Assembly: GCF_024868665.1 (NCBI RefSeq)
Contig: NC_079891.1
Coordinates: forward strand, 23,474,103 to 23,538,102
Reading direction: 5' to 3'
Length of the DNA: 64,000 bases
From: Triplophysa rosa
Taxonomy: Eukaryota; Chordata; Actinopteri; Cypriniformes; Nemacheilidae
Shown here: in pieces, positions 48,721 through 60,200 of the stretch
Numbering within the stretch: the first letter of the stretch is position 1
Layout of the letters: the number at the start of each line of letters is the position of its first letter
Notes under the pieces: model-generated
The model's input: the letters and a program-made list of their open reading frames with translations, nothing else
Database searches by the model: none
Told to the model about the DNA's origin: nothing
Position numbers and translations under genes: made by a program

Positions 48721-48993
48721 TACAGATCTTAATCAATGGAAATTCTTTAAGATAGCTAAATATACCGCAACAATGGGTGCACCAATTGTACATGTTGTCC
48801 TCGATATGCACTTTTCAGTTAATTATATTTTGATAAACATCCAATGTGTGTGCCTTAAATTTGCTTCAGGACATTAAGGTTGCACATTCAAAAATTCTTC
48901 AAACCTCTTCTAAAAATAGGAGGACCATGTTGTATACAAGTATCACTGGACCAACTTGATGCTCAATGGCAATCTGAAATGCACATTCATTAA

Positions 48994-49357
48994 AGTCCCA
49001 GTGAAATAAAAAATGCCAATGCCATTTTCTTCATGAAATATTGCAGCTTTTATTAAAAATAGTTTATCGATGTGGGTCATTCTTTTCAAATTTTGTGTGC
49101 CCTTATAATATTTAGTTAAAATGTGAATGACGTATGTTAGACGGCTTGGGCGACGCATCCGTTAACTCCTCCCCTTCAACTGTCAGTCTGCTGCCAGTTC
49201 CATTTCAAAATGCAACAGCTGTTTTTATACATCCAATCAAATCGCAGAGAAAGACGAAAGCCACGCCCACAATTGTATCATTAGAAATTCCATTTCACTC
49301 GAAAATGCGTCAAAATACGGAAGTAAAAACAATCGCAACTTTCGGTTCACGGGGACT
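48994..49357. repeat. TTAA-flanked MITE, family C, copy 2
   Basis: TTAA at 48990-48993 and 49358-49361; ends AGTCCCAGTGAA and TTCACGGGGACT. It shares tagacggcttgggcg and cacgcccacaattg with the copy at 19057-19460. Confidence 0.8.
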
Positions 49358-49619
49358 TTAAAAGCATCTGTTTAACACTTCATGTTGACTAATCTCTCTT
49401 TAATCTTAACAGACATATTTAAAACCCCACAAAACACACAAATACACTCAGTGAATTATATAAAAGCCAGGTCTTGATGCATTAAAAAAAGGGATACAAC
49501 CACATTAACGGTTATGCTTGTATCGGTGGTGAATATGCACTAAAATCATTAAACATTTGTGTGGATGGCAACACTTTGAAAGCTCTTTCAAAAACAGAAC
49601 AGACAGCACACTCAAACAA

Positions 49620-51026
49620 ATATTGAAAAAAATTTATATTTTAGAAGAACTCACTAGAGGTGACAATTTCCATAACATGAAAAATATACATCGGTATTTT
49701 GTCTTTGTACATTAGGCAAAAGAACTGCAGTAGTATGTCAGAGCCAGAATAAAATTAACCAGAGAAGTAAAGATTGTAGGAGAGAGGGGATACAGGCATG
49801 CGCGCGCGTGCGTGTGCACACACACACACACACCGCCTAACAATCATGCTTATTTTCTCAAACACACGCTCATACATACACGCGCACTCAGTCGAAATCA
49901 CAGAAACCTACATTTAAAGCATGGCTAAGAAACCTATCAAAGACTCCACAGAAAGAAGAAAAAAAAGGGAAAACCTATGCAAGCTTCTTACCAGAAATCC
50001 AATTTTAACATGTCCATACTCAAGTGGGCAAAACAGAGTTATTGCTACACCAAACAAAAAGAGATATTCAAAATGCTGGTACAAGTATTATGGGAAAAGA
50101 CTCACATATGCACATAAGCTTTAGAGGATTCTGAGAAGTTCCTCCCTTTAGCTCCTGTTTGATGCAGGGCATGTAACAAGCCAAGCAATAGAATTGGAGG
50201 CACTTTTGAAAACTAAACATAACTTAAAACATGCAAAAAAATCACATCTGATGGGTTTCCTTGCCACTGCCTCCTCACTTCAAAAACAGAAAAAGGAAAA
50301 AATCAGAGCCCGACACTCAGAATGCAGTCATCCTTTGTATTAGAGCACTCCCCCCAACCCATTTAAAACCAAATCAGAGAAATACCTAATCGATTAGAAA
50401 ATGACCATGCTTTACAGCTATTTATTTTATACCTGAAGTGTCCCGAGTGAGAAAGCCATCCAACATGACGAGCATGCTTCATAATTTCTGATGGTAGCTT
50501 AACCCTGCCTTCCCCATCCTACAACTGGATCAAATCTGAGTGAGAAATGCAGAACTTTAGTTCAATCTGACAGGTGAGTGTATGAGGCCGCTCACAGCTG
50601 TAACAGATCTGATGGACTCATGAATGTGAGGCAGTAGGAGGAGAGGATGAAGTTTTTAGGATGTCACACTCTAACTACAGATCTGCTATTTTATTTGGTA
50701 CTAAGTCGCGCTGGATGGATAGAAACAGTTATTATATATTATCCGGTTTTTATGTCTGTGCTATGTACATGTCTTTACAATTTCTTCCTGAAAGTTGTAT
50801 CAGTTCATAGACTTGGAAAGAAGAAAAGCATAATCATTTGAAAGTTTTTTTTCTCTTTTTTTGTTGGCACTTGCTTGGCGTGTTCTGTCAGCATCTGTGA
50901 TGGCCGTATGTTCTGCTGCAGCCTATTAATGCCAGCCTGTTACTGCCAACAATCGATGAAAACCAGTCCAGCAATAGGGTGGTAGAGTGCAAGAAAACAG
51001 TGCCATGTTGTTTCTCAACTGGAGAC
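49620..51026 (-). other. ube2g1: Predicted ube2g1 3' UTR terminal exon
   Basis: On the minus strand a strong acceptor (pyrimidine-rich tract then TTTGACAG|GTCTCC) starts an exon at 51026. The following ~1.4 kb is non-repetitive and lacks recognisable TE motifs, unlike its surroundings. AATAAA signals on the minus strand lie at 50690-50695 and 50421-50426. It pairs with the consensus donor 37 nt after the ube2g1 stop (57193). The GTCTCCAGTTGAGAAAC opening resembles my memory of the mammalian UBE2G1 3' UTR. The low-coordinate end is approximate. Confidence 0.6.
49799..49834. repeat. Alternating CG/CA dinucleotide run
   Basis: Reads gcgcgcgcgtgcgtgtgcac then (CA)n: 36 bp of alternating purine-pyrimidine, a potential Z-DNA former within the predicted ube2g1 3' UTR. 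Confidence 0.85.
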
Positions 51027-51180
51027 CTGTCAAAGACAAAAGAGATATTTTAACAAATTAAATATTAAAAACGTAATAGAGGATAAAGGTTGTAATAATA
51101 TAAGTAAAACTAGATTGATCTTTAAATTATACTAGGGGACAAAAGAATCACCTAGTTTTTTTTCATTTTTTGTCCATTAA

Positions 51181-51463
51181 AGGAACAGTTCACCCAAAAA
51201 TGAAAATTCTGTCTTCATTTACTCACCCTCAAGTTGTTCCAAATGTTCTATTGAACACAAAAGAAGATATTTTGAAGAATGCAACTACCACTGTAATTTT
51301 TCCTACTATGGTAGTCAATGGCGGCCAAGAACTGTTTGGTTCAAAGCATTTTTCCAAATATCTTTCTCTGTGTTCATCAGAACAAAGAAATTTATTCAGA
51401 TTTGGAACACCTCAAGGGTGAGTAAATGATACCAGAATTTTTATTTTTGTGTGAACTGTCCCT
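51181..51463. repeat. TTAA-flanked MITE, family B
   Basis: TTAA at 51177-51180 and 51464-51467; ends AGGAACAGTTCACCC and GTGTGAACTGTCCCT. Its right TTAA was later included in the target duplication of the next element. Confidence 0.8.
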
Positions 51464-51469
51464 TTAAGG

Positions 51470-51662
51470 CAGTGGTCACCAACCCTGCTCCTGGAGATCG
51501 ACCGCCCTGAAGATTTCAGCTCTAACTCCAATCAAACACACCTGAAATATCTAATCAAGGTGTTCAGGTTTGCTTGATAATGACAGACTGGTGTGCTGAA
51601 GCAGGGTTGGAGCTGTAGTCTGCAGGACGGTCGATCTCGAGGAACATGGTTGGTGACCACTG
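51470..51662. mobile_element. Short palindromic hAT MITE
   Basis: A 193-bp element with ends CAGTGGTCACCAACCCTGCTC and its inverse at the right (tggttggtgaccactg), plus a perfect 8-bp duplication CTTTAAGG at 51462-51469 and 51663-51670. The duplication overlaps the TTAA border of the neighbouring MITE, so this inserted later. Confidence 0.85.
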
Positions 51663-51895
51663 CTTTAAGGCATCCAACTTTAAATGCCTTAAAGGAGTCA
51701 TATGACACGGCTAAAACGAATATTATCGTTTGTTTTAGATGTAATGCAATGTGTAAACACGATTTAAGGTTAAAAAACGCTGTATTTCCTCTTTGCCCTG
51801 CCTCTCTGAAACGCTATGATTGGCCAGTTAACCAGTGCGTAGTGATTGGTCGAATACTGCAAACTTGTGACGGAAATGTAATGCTTCTTACCATA

Positions 51896-53504
51896 CAGTT
51901 AGGGCCATAAATATTTGGACAGAGGCACATTTTTTGTTATTTTAGCTGTGTATCAATATGTTTTCGAGTTACAGTTTTATAATGGATATTGTCTTAAAGT
52001 GCACACTCTCATCTTTATTTAGAGTGTATTTACATCCAGATTAGCTGAAGGATTTAGGAATTACAGCTCTTTAATATGAAGCGCCCCCCTTTTTCAAGGG
52101 ACCAAAAGTAATTGGACAGTTGAATAAAAAGCTGTTTTATTCACATGTATGGGCTTTTCCTTAAATAATTTTGTCATAAATTAAGCATGTTAAAGGTCTT
52201 GAGTTGATTCTACATGTGGTGCATTTGGAAGCTGTTGCTGTGAACCCACATCATGGGGTTCAGGGAGATCTCCATGCAAGTGAAACAGACCATAGTTAGA
52301 TTTCAAAAACACTACACATCCGTCAAAAAGATGCCAGGAACATTAAGAGCGGCCAAATCAACAATTTGGTACATTCTAAGAAAAAAACAACACACCGCTG
52401 AGCTCAGTAACAAAACAATCCTGGGCGTTCATATGAGATAAAAGTGGTGGATGATGACATTATCCTCTCCATGATAAAGAAAAACACCTTCACAACGTCC
52501 AGACAAGTGAAGAACACTCTCCAAGAGGTAAATATGTCAATGTTTGTCAATCAAAACAATAAAAATACAAGGAAAAAATAGAGAGGGTTCACAACAAGGT
52601 GCAAAAGCCTCAAGAATAGGATGGGTAGATTAGACTTCTGAAATAGCCGAACAAGCTCTAGAAAGCAGTTTTTTGGAGAGATCAAATTAATTTCAGCCTG
52701 CATAAGACTAAAAAGAATAAAAGATATGGAGAAGGCTTGGAATATCTCATGATATGAGCATACAACATCTTCAGTAAAATAGTGTTCAGGCAGTGTGATT
52801 CCATTTCCATGCATGACGTCCTCAGGCACTGGGTCACTGGTGTTTTTTTGGTGATGTAACAGAAGAAAGAAGCATCCGGATTAATTCTTCACTTGTCTGG
52901 AAGTTGTGAAGATGTTTTTCTTTATCATGGAGAGGATAATGTCATCATCCAACACTTTGATCTCATATGGACACCTAGGATTGTTTTGTTACTGAGCTCA
53001 GCGGTGTGTTTTTTCCCCCAGAATGTCCCAAATTGTTGATTTGGCCGCTCTTAATGTTCCTGGCATCTTTCTGACGGATGTGTAGTGTTTTTAAAATCTA
53101 ACTATGGTCTGTTTCACTTGCATGGAGATCTCCCTGAACCCCATGATGTGGGTTCACAGCAACAGCTTCCAAATGCAAACACCACATGTAGAATCAACTC
53201 TAGACCTTTAACATGCTTCATTTATGAAGAAATTATTTAAGGAAAGCCCATACATGTGAATAAAACAGCTTTTGATTCAACTGTCCAATTACTTTTCGTC
53301 CCTTGAAAAAGGGGAGAGCTTCATATTAAAGAGCTGTAATTCCTAAATCCTTCAGCTAATCTGGATGTGAATACACTCTAAATAAAGCTGAGAGTGTGCA
53401 CTTTAAGACAATATCTATTATAAAACTGTAACTCGAATACACTTTCATACACAGTTAAAATAACAAAAAATGTGCTTCTGTCCAAATATTTATGGCCCTA
53501 ACTG
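51896..53504. mobile_element. Fold-back Tc1/mariner-like element, 1,609 bp
   Basis: Ends CAGTTAGGGCCATAAATATT and its exact inverse, flanked by TA (51894-51895 and 53505-53506). The first ~610 bp and last ~620 bp are near-identical inverted copies. Each arm carries an N-terminal Tc1-like transposase fragment (left: 52252-52440, MGFREISMQVKQTIVRFQKH, KSTIWYILRKK), interrupted by stops. The 52510-52885 core has further transposase-like pieces (PEDVMHGNGITLPEHY on minus). It cannot encode active transposase. Confidence 0.85.
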
Positions 53505-53575
53505 TATTTGGAACATCAGGTTCCAAAGCAATTGTACTGACAGTACTGACTTGCGTATACATTTGGGCGGTCTTA

Positions 53576-54955
53576 AACCTGGCTCAGATTACAGGATTCT
53601 CGGCCAGAATTTACCCCGATTTCCCCTCCCGAGAATCTTTGAAAAAAATCGAGTCCAGAACCTTGATCGGGTCCGAGGTTCGGCCCCGATTATCACGTAA
53701 TGTGAGGCATTCACAGATCGAATCTTACACCTCCCGATCTGCTCCGAGAGAAATCGGGGCCGCCCCGATCATATCAAACATGTTTGATATTTAGGATTTT
53801 AAATCGGGGTGATGACGTTGGTACTTTCGCAACAGCCAATGAGAGGCACATCTGCAAGGTGACGGAGGTGACTGACAGACCTTTAAAAATGTCGACCGCG
53901 AAAGCTCCTGCAAGGGTACGTTGGACAGCGGAGATGGAAGAACAACTTGTGGCAACAGCATGATTGTCTATATAATGTATACTCCAAAACATACCACAAC
54001 CGCACAGATAAGGAAAAGAGCTGGGGAGAAGTCGCGTCGGTTTTAAATGTACCGGGTAAGTTAACTGCTAACACGCAGCTTGTAGTTTCGTTCAACAGAT
54101 TGTTATTTGGCTATAGGCATACAGATAACATGCGTTTATGTGTTTGTTTTTATGCTGTATCTTATAATCACATTGGCATCCATCTTTATTCTCGGCAGTG
54201 ACAATTTTTTTTCTTCCGTTATTTATTAACATTAAACTTAAGCGGCTTGCCCAAAGCACAGTCATAACTTCATCCCTAGCAAAAAGCATTATAGCACCCC
54301 CTGCTCAAAATACGTCCCCGCGGCTTTGGACAGACAGACAGAGAATCGTTCAGAGAGCGACAAAGACATTACACAACCGTTGCCAGGTGAGATCACGTGA
54401 AATTAACTTTGCGATGTCCCTTTGTTTACTTCTGTTTCCCGGTGAGATGACGTAAGAGGCGTCCTCTGGTATGATAATCTTAATATTATCCTGTAGTTTG
54501 GGTGTCTTAGAATGTCTTTTGATGTGCAATTATGAAATAAAAAACTTCCAATCAAACTTTCTAAATTTTTATTTTTGCACTTGCTACCTTTAGTCTTATT
54601 TATAAACACAACTTTACACCCCAACGTTTTATTATCTGGACATTTCACATTCATAAATGCAAGTTTACAAAGGGCAAACCTATTTTTGTATTGCTTGAAA
54701 AAGAGATTCAAATGTAGATGTGATGTCAACATTTAAAAATAGTAAACCCATTAAAACGGTTACTATTAGCTCCTTTTACAAAACTGCATATCCTATGGAT
54801 ATGTAAAATATGTGTAATTTAGTTGTACACTGATGAGTGTGAGCTTGTTTAAGATTTTAAATAAGAGAATCTGTCAAGATTCTCCTTATGTGTGTGCTGC
54901 AACCAGAATTTGAAATCTGTCACGATTTTAAAACTCCTGTAGTCTGAGCCAGGCT
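53576..54955 (+). mobile_element. PIF/Harbinger-like element with broken MADF/Myb-like ORF
   Basis: A 1,380-bp element with ends AACCTGGCTCAGATTACAGG and CCTGTAGTCTGAGCCAGGCT, flanked by TTA (53573-53575, 54956-54958), the 3-bp duplication typical of PIF/Harbinger. From 53889 it encodes MSTAKAPARVRWTAEMEEQL, then after a frame shift WQQHDCLYNVYSKTYHNR and EKSWGEVASVLNVPG: the MADF/Myb-like DNA-binding protein start of Harbinger elements. The rest of the ORF and the transposase are absent. Subterminal CCCGAT motifs are frequent. Confidence 0.85.
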
Positions 54956-55169
54956 TTAGTCAACTCATACCACGAACTGACGTGGATTTGTTGGGGTGTG
55001 GTTACACGAGGCGTTTCAGGCAGGTCTGGGTGAGCATTCGCTTTTAGATAGAATGCATCTTTTGTTCCGACACTTTAATTTTTGCAATTTTACGTGTCTA
55101 ATACATGCATGGGCAACTTATAACACACCAAAGACACAGAAAGACACGTGTTCGCGCCATATGACCCCT

Positions 55170-57192
55170 TTAAAAATTATGGGTATGGGTAAAAAAACTG
55201 AGTCAGTAGTACTCTTACCTAACACTCTTTAATTTGAACCACCACTGCAAAAACAGGCCTTATGAACTTGTTCTAACAGGTTAGCCCACAACATTACAAT
55301 GGGAGAATCCACTAAAACTTACAAAAGCCTCATTCGGCTGAGATTAGTTCTTTATGTAAGGAATAATTGATGACGGGCCGTTCAATTATTAGAAAGTTAA
55401 TGCACACCCCGAGGTGGTAATGCGACCAAGACGTAAACTTTTGAATAATTGAACTGACCGATCAATTATTCCGCGTATACCACGGTTACCACACCACAGG
55501 ACATTGTTCAAATGTTTAATTTCAATGTTTGTCATGTTATTTTAAAAATGTCTTTTAAATGCTGTTGATGGTAGAACTACTTTCTTGCGCATCTCATTTC
55601 AAGCATCCGTTAGAGCAAACGGACTCGGAAGCTTGAGCCACGTGGTGGGTGTATGTGAGTGGCTCTCACTATATCCTTGGTGTTTCAAGTCAGATCCGTG
55701 GGCGTGGCTTGTTGGTTTTGACTAAATCCTTGGTGTTTCAAGTCTTACGAAATCTTTACCCTAACCTAACTCTAACCATCTAAACTACCTATGATTGTTA
55801 AACTTGCCAAAAAACACGGTTGCATGATGACGTCAGAGCGAGCGAGTGACCTCCCACACACCTGAGTGTTTGCAGTAATGTGACAGAAAAGCCAGTGATT
55901 ATAAATTATTTATTCCTCGTATTGTTTCTATCTTCAGCAGTAAAAAAAAAAAAAAAACTTTTGAAAGAGTAGGTCTATTAAAATATATTTGTTATCAGTT
56001 ATAAGCAGCATGAAGAGGAAAACGAACCAGTAGGCTATCAGTGTTTATTAATGCATTTTGTTTTTCTATTTAGTTATTTTATTTCAGCATATGTATTTCT
56101 TGTTTTTGAAATGCTTTGTTTATTGAAACGAAACTGCACACGTTTCCATTAAAAGTAAAGTTTGACATTATAAACGTCAGATCAAGAACAGGGTGCTTTG
56201 TGCGGTGATGGCCTGTAGGCTACACTATAACCTTTCTGTTGTTTAAACTTGGCGAAGTGATATGGAACTAGGGATGCACCGATATTATTTTTTAAAGACC
56301 GAGTACGAGTGCCGATATTTTTTTCTGGTACTCACCGATACCGATAACTATAACCGATGCCTGTATAATGTACAATAATGTTAATAAACCAGTATCTTAC
56401 TGGTACATTTTCTTTTTTTCTTTTGTTTTTAGGTCTACTTAAATTTAAGTACTATTTTTTAATCAAGTTCTATTTTTTATAAGTAGCACAATTTTACTAG
56501 CACATTTACTTCAGTTTACTAAAGTAAACAATATACTCTGTGGTCAAATTATAAAAAATTTAAGGGGGGTAGTGTGGTAAAATGTGAGTGTATTATAACT
56601 TGTTCAAGTCAACCGGACTTTTATTTTGACGGGACGCCGCAAAGAGCGTTAAAGTTAACCGGACTTTTATAAAGACACAAATGGTGTTTGTTTATGTGTT
56701 CGTGTCCTCGTGCAGTGAAACGCTGGCGTTGAAAGCTCCACAAGTATGGCGTTATTTTAATGAAAAAAATGTCGCGAGCGCATTATTACAAGGCGAGAGC
56801 GCATTCTTGTAATACGAGCGCGCGAATCTCTCCGCTCGCACGCCGATTTCCTTTGCTCATGCACAAAACTGGACGCGCGTTTTCAATTATACGCTGCTCT
56901 CTTATGATTTTTCTCTCCTCTCGCTCAGTGAGCGTGTGCGCACTCAAAATGCGTGCCGTGCGTCCACGAATCCTTTGGTACTCTTGCTCTCGAGAGGTCC
57001 TCTTGTGTGTTCCATGCATTATAGGCTGTCAAAAGTAGTCAACCAATCAGGGATAGGCTTCCACGGCGGGCCAATGAAAACGCGACCTCTTACATGGCAT
57101 TTTATTGGTTGAAAGTGACTTGACGTATTCAACGACGCAAGATGGATCTAATTGAATTGAATTCAATTAGCTGGCAAATTCCACTTGCTTAC
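55170..57192. other. ube2g1 3' UTR-intron sequence, partly repetitive
   Basis: It holds a short fragment of a hAT-like repeat at about 56267-56390 (ggatgcaccgatattatttt, ccgataccgataac), a CpG-rich block at 56760-57040 with no recognisable coding sequence, and a 19-bp direct repeat (atccttggtgtttcaagtc at 55673-55691 and 55726-55744). No gene seen. Confidence 0.5.
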
Positions 57193-57229
57193 CCTGAAAA
57201 TAGTGAAGCTACAAGCTGCTGGATGAATA
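57193..57229 (-). other. ube2g1: ube2g1 3' UTR segment ending at a splice donor
   Basis: After the stop (57232-57230) the exon runs 37 nt to a consensus donor TCAGG|GTAAGC at 57193/57192. A junction this close to the stop is within the ~50-nt limit that normally avoids nonsense-mediated decay. The predicted partner acceptor is at 51026. Confidence 0.65.
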
Positions 57230-60200
57230 TCACTCGAAGGCTGTTTCTTGGCTCTTTCTTACACAGCGGGCAACTTTTCTTTTGAATTCACCATGTCTGT
57301 CTTCCCTCCACTCTTTCTGAAATATTAAAACAAAGTGAATGTGAAATGCAACTTATCATGACATAAATTCATATCATTTCAAAAAAGCAGATTGTACTAA
57401 TAACAACTTGACAACTTCTCATCTGACTTACTGCTGCATCAACGTTGGCAGGAGAGTCTCCGTTAGGGTCTGCTAGCATAGAGATGACGCTAATCATGAT
57501 GGTCTCTACAGTGTGAATGGGTAGCCAGCGTTCCTCTGGTTTCTCATAGCCGTATTTATCCTCACCCGGTTCGTGTAATATTGAAATACAAACGTCACCG
57601 TTCTTGTCAACTGCAAAACGAGATACCAGACACGGAATGAGGGCTAAAACTATGAAAAATTATTTCTAAACATTAACTGCCTTTAATAACAATTACATTT
57701 GATGGATTTAAAAACAGAGTAGGGGGTGCTGCATTCCTATTGGTGGCTTAAAGCACTGTCAAATTAACATAACAATTGTCTAATATTAATCTATAATTAT
57801 TTCATAAATAAAGGGAGAGGGATATATAGACTTTGCAACATTATACACAAACAAGGATAGATAAATACTGCTGTAAAGGTCTGTAAACCCAAACTTACCA
57901 TTTGGATGCCAAATTTCCGTTATGAACTTCATTTTAGGAGGCCTGAGAGGATAGTCTTTGGGAAACGTTAGATGAGCTTTAAAGACACCACCCTCACTGT
58001 AAACGCAGAATACAGCATGATCAATGTGTTACTCAAGATATTATGATGGCACCTGTTTGGACACATTTTAATAAAACTGTTTAACAGTGCCAGTTAGGCC
58101 TGCCCGCTAAAAGAGATGATAAAACATGACTCCACGCACTACATAAGTATATATTTAGTATGATAGCTTTATTAAGATGTTACTGTAAAACCACAATCAG
58201 GCTGCATAGTCAGTCACAACTGGGCGAAGGGCTCTATGCATGCGTGACTTTGGTGTTTCACAGGAAGAACCCTAGGCATTTTACGGTTGGGGAGACTTAA
58301 AGAATACAGTAGAAATTTAGAAAAGAGTTACATTTAGCAGATGCTGTACATTGCGGCACACAGCAGTGGTATATAGAAGTGGTGTTCTACTGTATTTTAA
58401 TGTTATAATGAAATGTTAACTTATGAAAGTGTGCCGCAATGTACAGCATTTACTAAATGTAACTATTTTCTCATTTCTCTCTGCTTTAAGTCTCCCCAAC
58501 CAGAAACTGCCTAGGGTTCTTCCTGTGAAACGCAGAAGTCACACATGCATATAGCCCATTTTAAGCAAAATCTAAAATTCTAACCCATTCTTTTGTAAGC
58601 AATGACAACAACAGAAAGACACTTACTAGAGTGTATCAGGAGGACCGATTATTAGCACTTCCCACCTGTAGAGGTCATTATCATCTATCAAACCAGCGGA
58701 GAATCCTTCCACGGGATTTTTGTTCAATTCTGAGAAGAACAGACAAGATGCAGATGAGCTTCTTTTTAATATGAAAGAATGACAGGCAAACCTGTTCTCA
58801 ATTTGACAATTCAGGCTTGCATGCAAGTGCTCATAAAAGAATCTATTCCCTTATCACTGAAGCTTTTCTCATATATATATATATATATATATTAGGGATG
58901 TGCACGAATATTCAAATATTCGATCCGCAATAACTATTCGAATATTAAAATGCTATTCGAATATTCCTATTTTTCATAAGAATAAAACTGCGTCACCACA
59001 AGGTTAAGTTACCGTTACAGAAGACCTTAGAGTCAGGTCTTATTTAACGCTTCTTCACTTCTTCTGTAATGATTTTTTAATGTACAGAAAATATAAAAAA
59101 TCATTTGTATGTGTTCCTAAATCTTTGTTCACTCAGATTGCAAGCTTGTTTAAATATTTTAAGTTTACACACTGGATGCCCAGATCGCGTTTTATGCTCT
59201 GCTCACATCACCATATTAAAATGTTTCAAAACTGGTGAGCCACAGAATTCGTTAACATTACTTACATTAGGTATAAAAATATCAACGTAATATTAAATGA
59301 TTAACAACAATAATTCATTTATTACCATTACTTGTTTGCAGCGGTTGTTCTTAGTAAATTCATATTCGTTCGTTAAAAATATATTAAGTAATGCTAATTT
59401 CAACAACTTGAAACATGAAAATGTACATTTCACTGCAACAAATGTTAATGAATTTGGCCTTAACATAAGACTGGCACATTTATCCATACCTAAAAGCAAG
59501 AATTTTCCTTCGCACGGATGCTTTTTTTGTTATAAAACGCGCTGTAATTCCTTACCTTAGTTGAAATAAATAGGCCTACCTTATTTATTGATGCAAATCC
59601 AATGCAAAGCTAAACAAGACAGACACTGACCGTGAACGACAAAGAAAACAATATTTATATGCGTGCTGATCAGCAGAATATCTTCCTCAGATGACGGTCA
59701 CGTAATCAGGGAATCAAGCACTATGGCTCCGTCTTTGTTGCGGGGTATTTTTTAGGATCTTAACAGTCGGCATGCGATATCAAGCCCATTTACTTTAGTT
59801 ATTATCAATATTATTAACAATAAAGCCAGATATTCTTGTCAGATCTGGGTTTTGTTACCAGGAGTTAGAGAAGAGCAGCGCGTTTTTTCCACCGTCGGCT
59901 TGTTGAACAGACTTTCACTAGAGTAAAATAGACCTATATGCTTGTTTTTATTATCAAGAACATGTAAAACAAAATAAACAAGATAACCATATATCACAGA
60001 CTGCCAATATACGTTGCGTTATGTATTTTTCTATTTTTTCACCATAAAAAAAACGATATACAGGATATAATATTAATGCATTATGAATATTTAATGATAA
60101 TTATGAGCTTGATGTGAAATTGTGACTAAATAAAAACGTAACAAATTACGTCATTATTAACTTAATTTAAATAAACCAATATTCGAATATTCGTTTTTTA

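Larger units (their letters stand above)
51693..55169. mobile_element. TTAA-flanked MITE, family A, split by two nested transposons
   Basis: The outer ends AGGAGTCATATGAC and CATATGACCCCT are flanked by TTAA (51689-51692, 55170-55173). Its own sequence is present as 51693-51895, 53505-53575 and 54956-55169 and aligns with the intact copy at 3488-4048. It is interrupted by a Tc1-like fold-back (51896-53504) and a Harbinger-like element (53576-54955). Confidence 0.85.
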
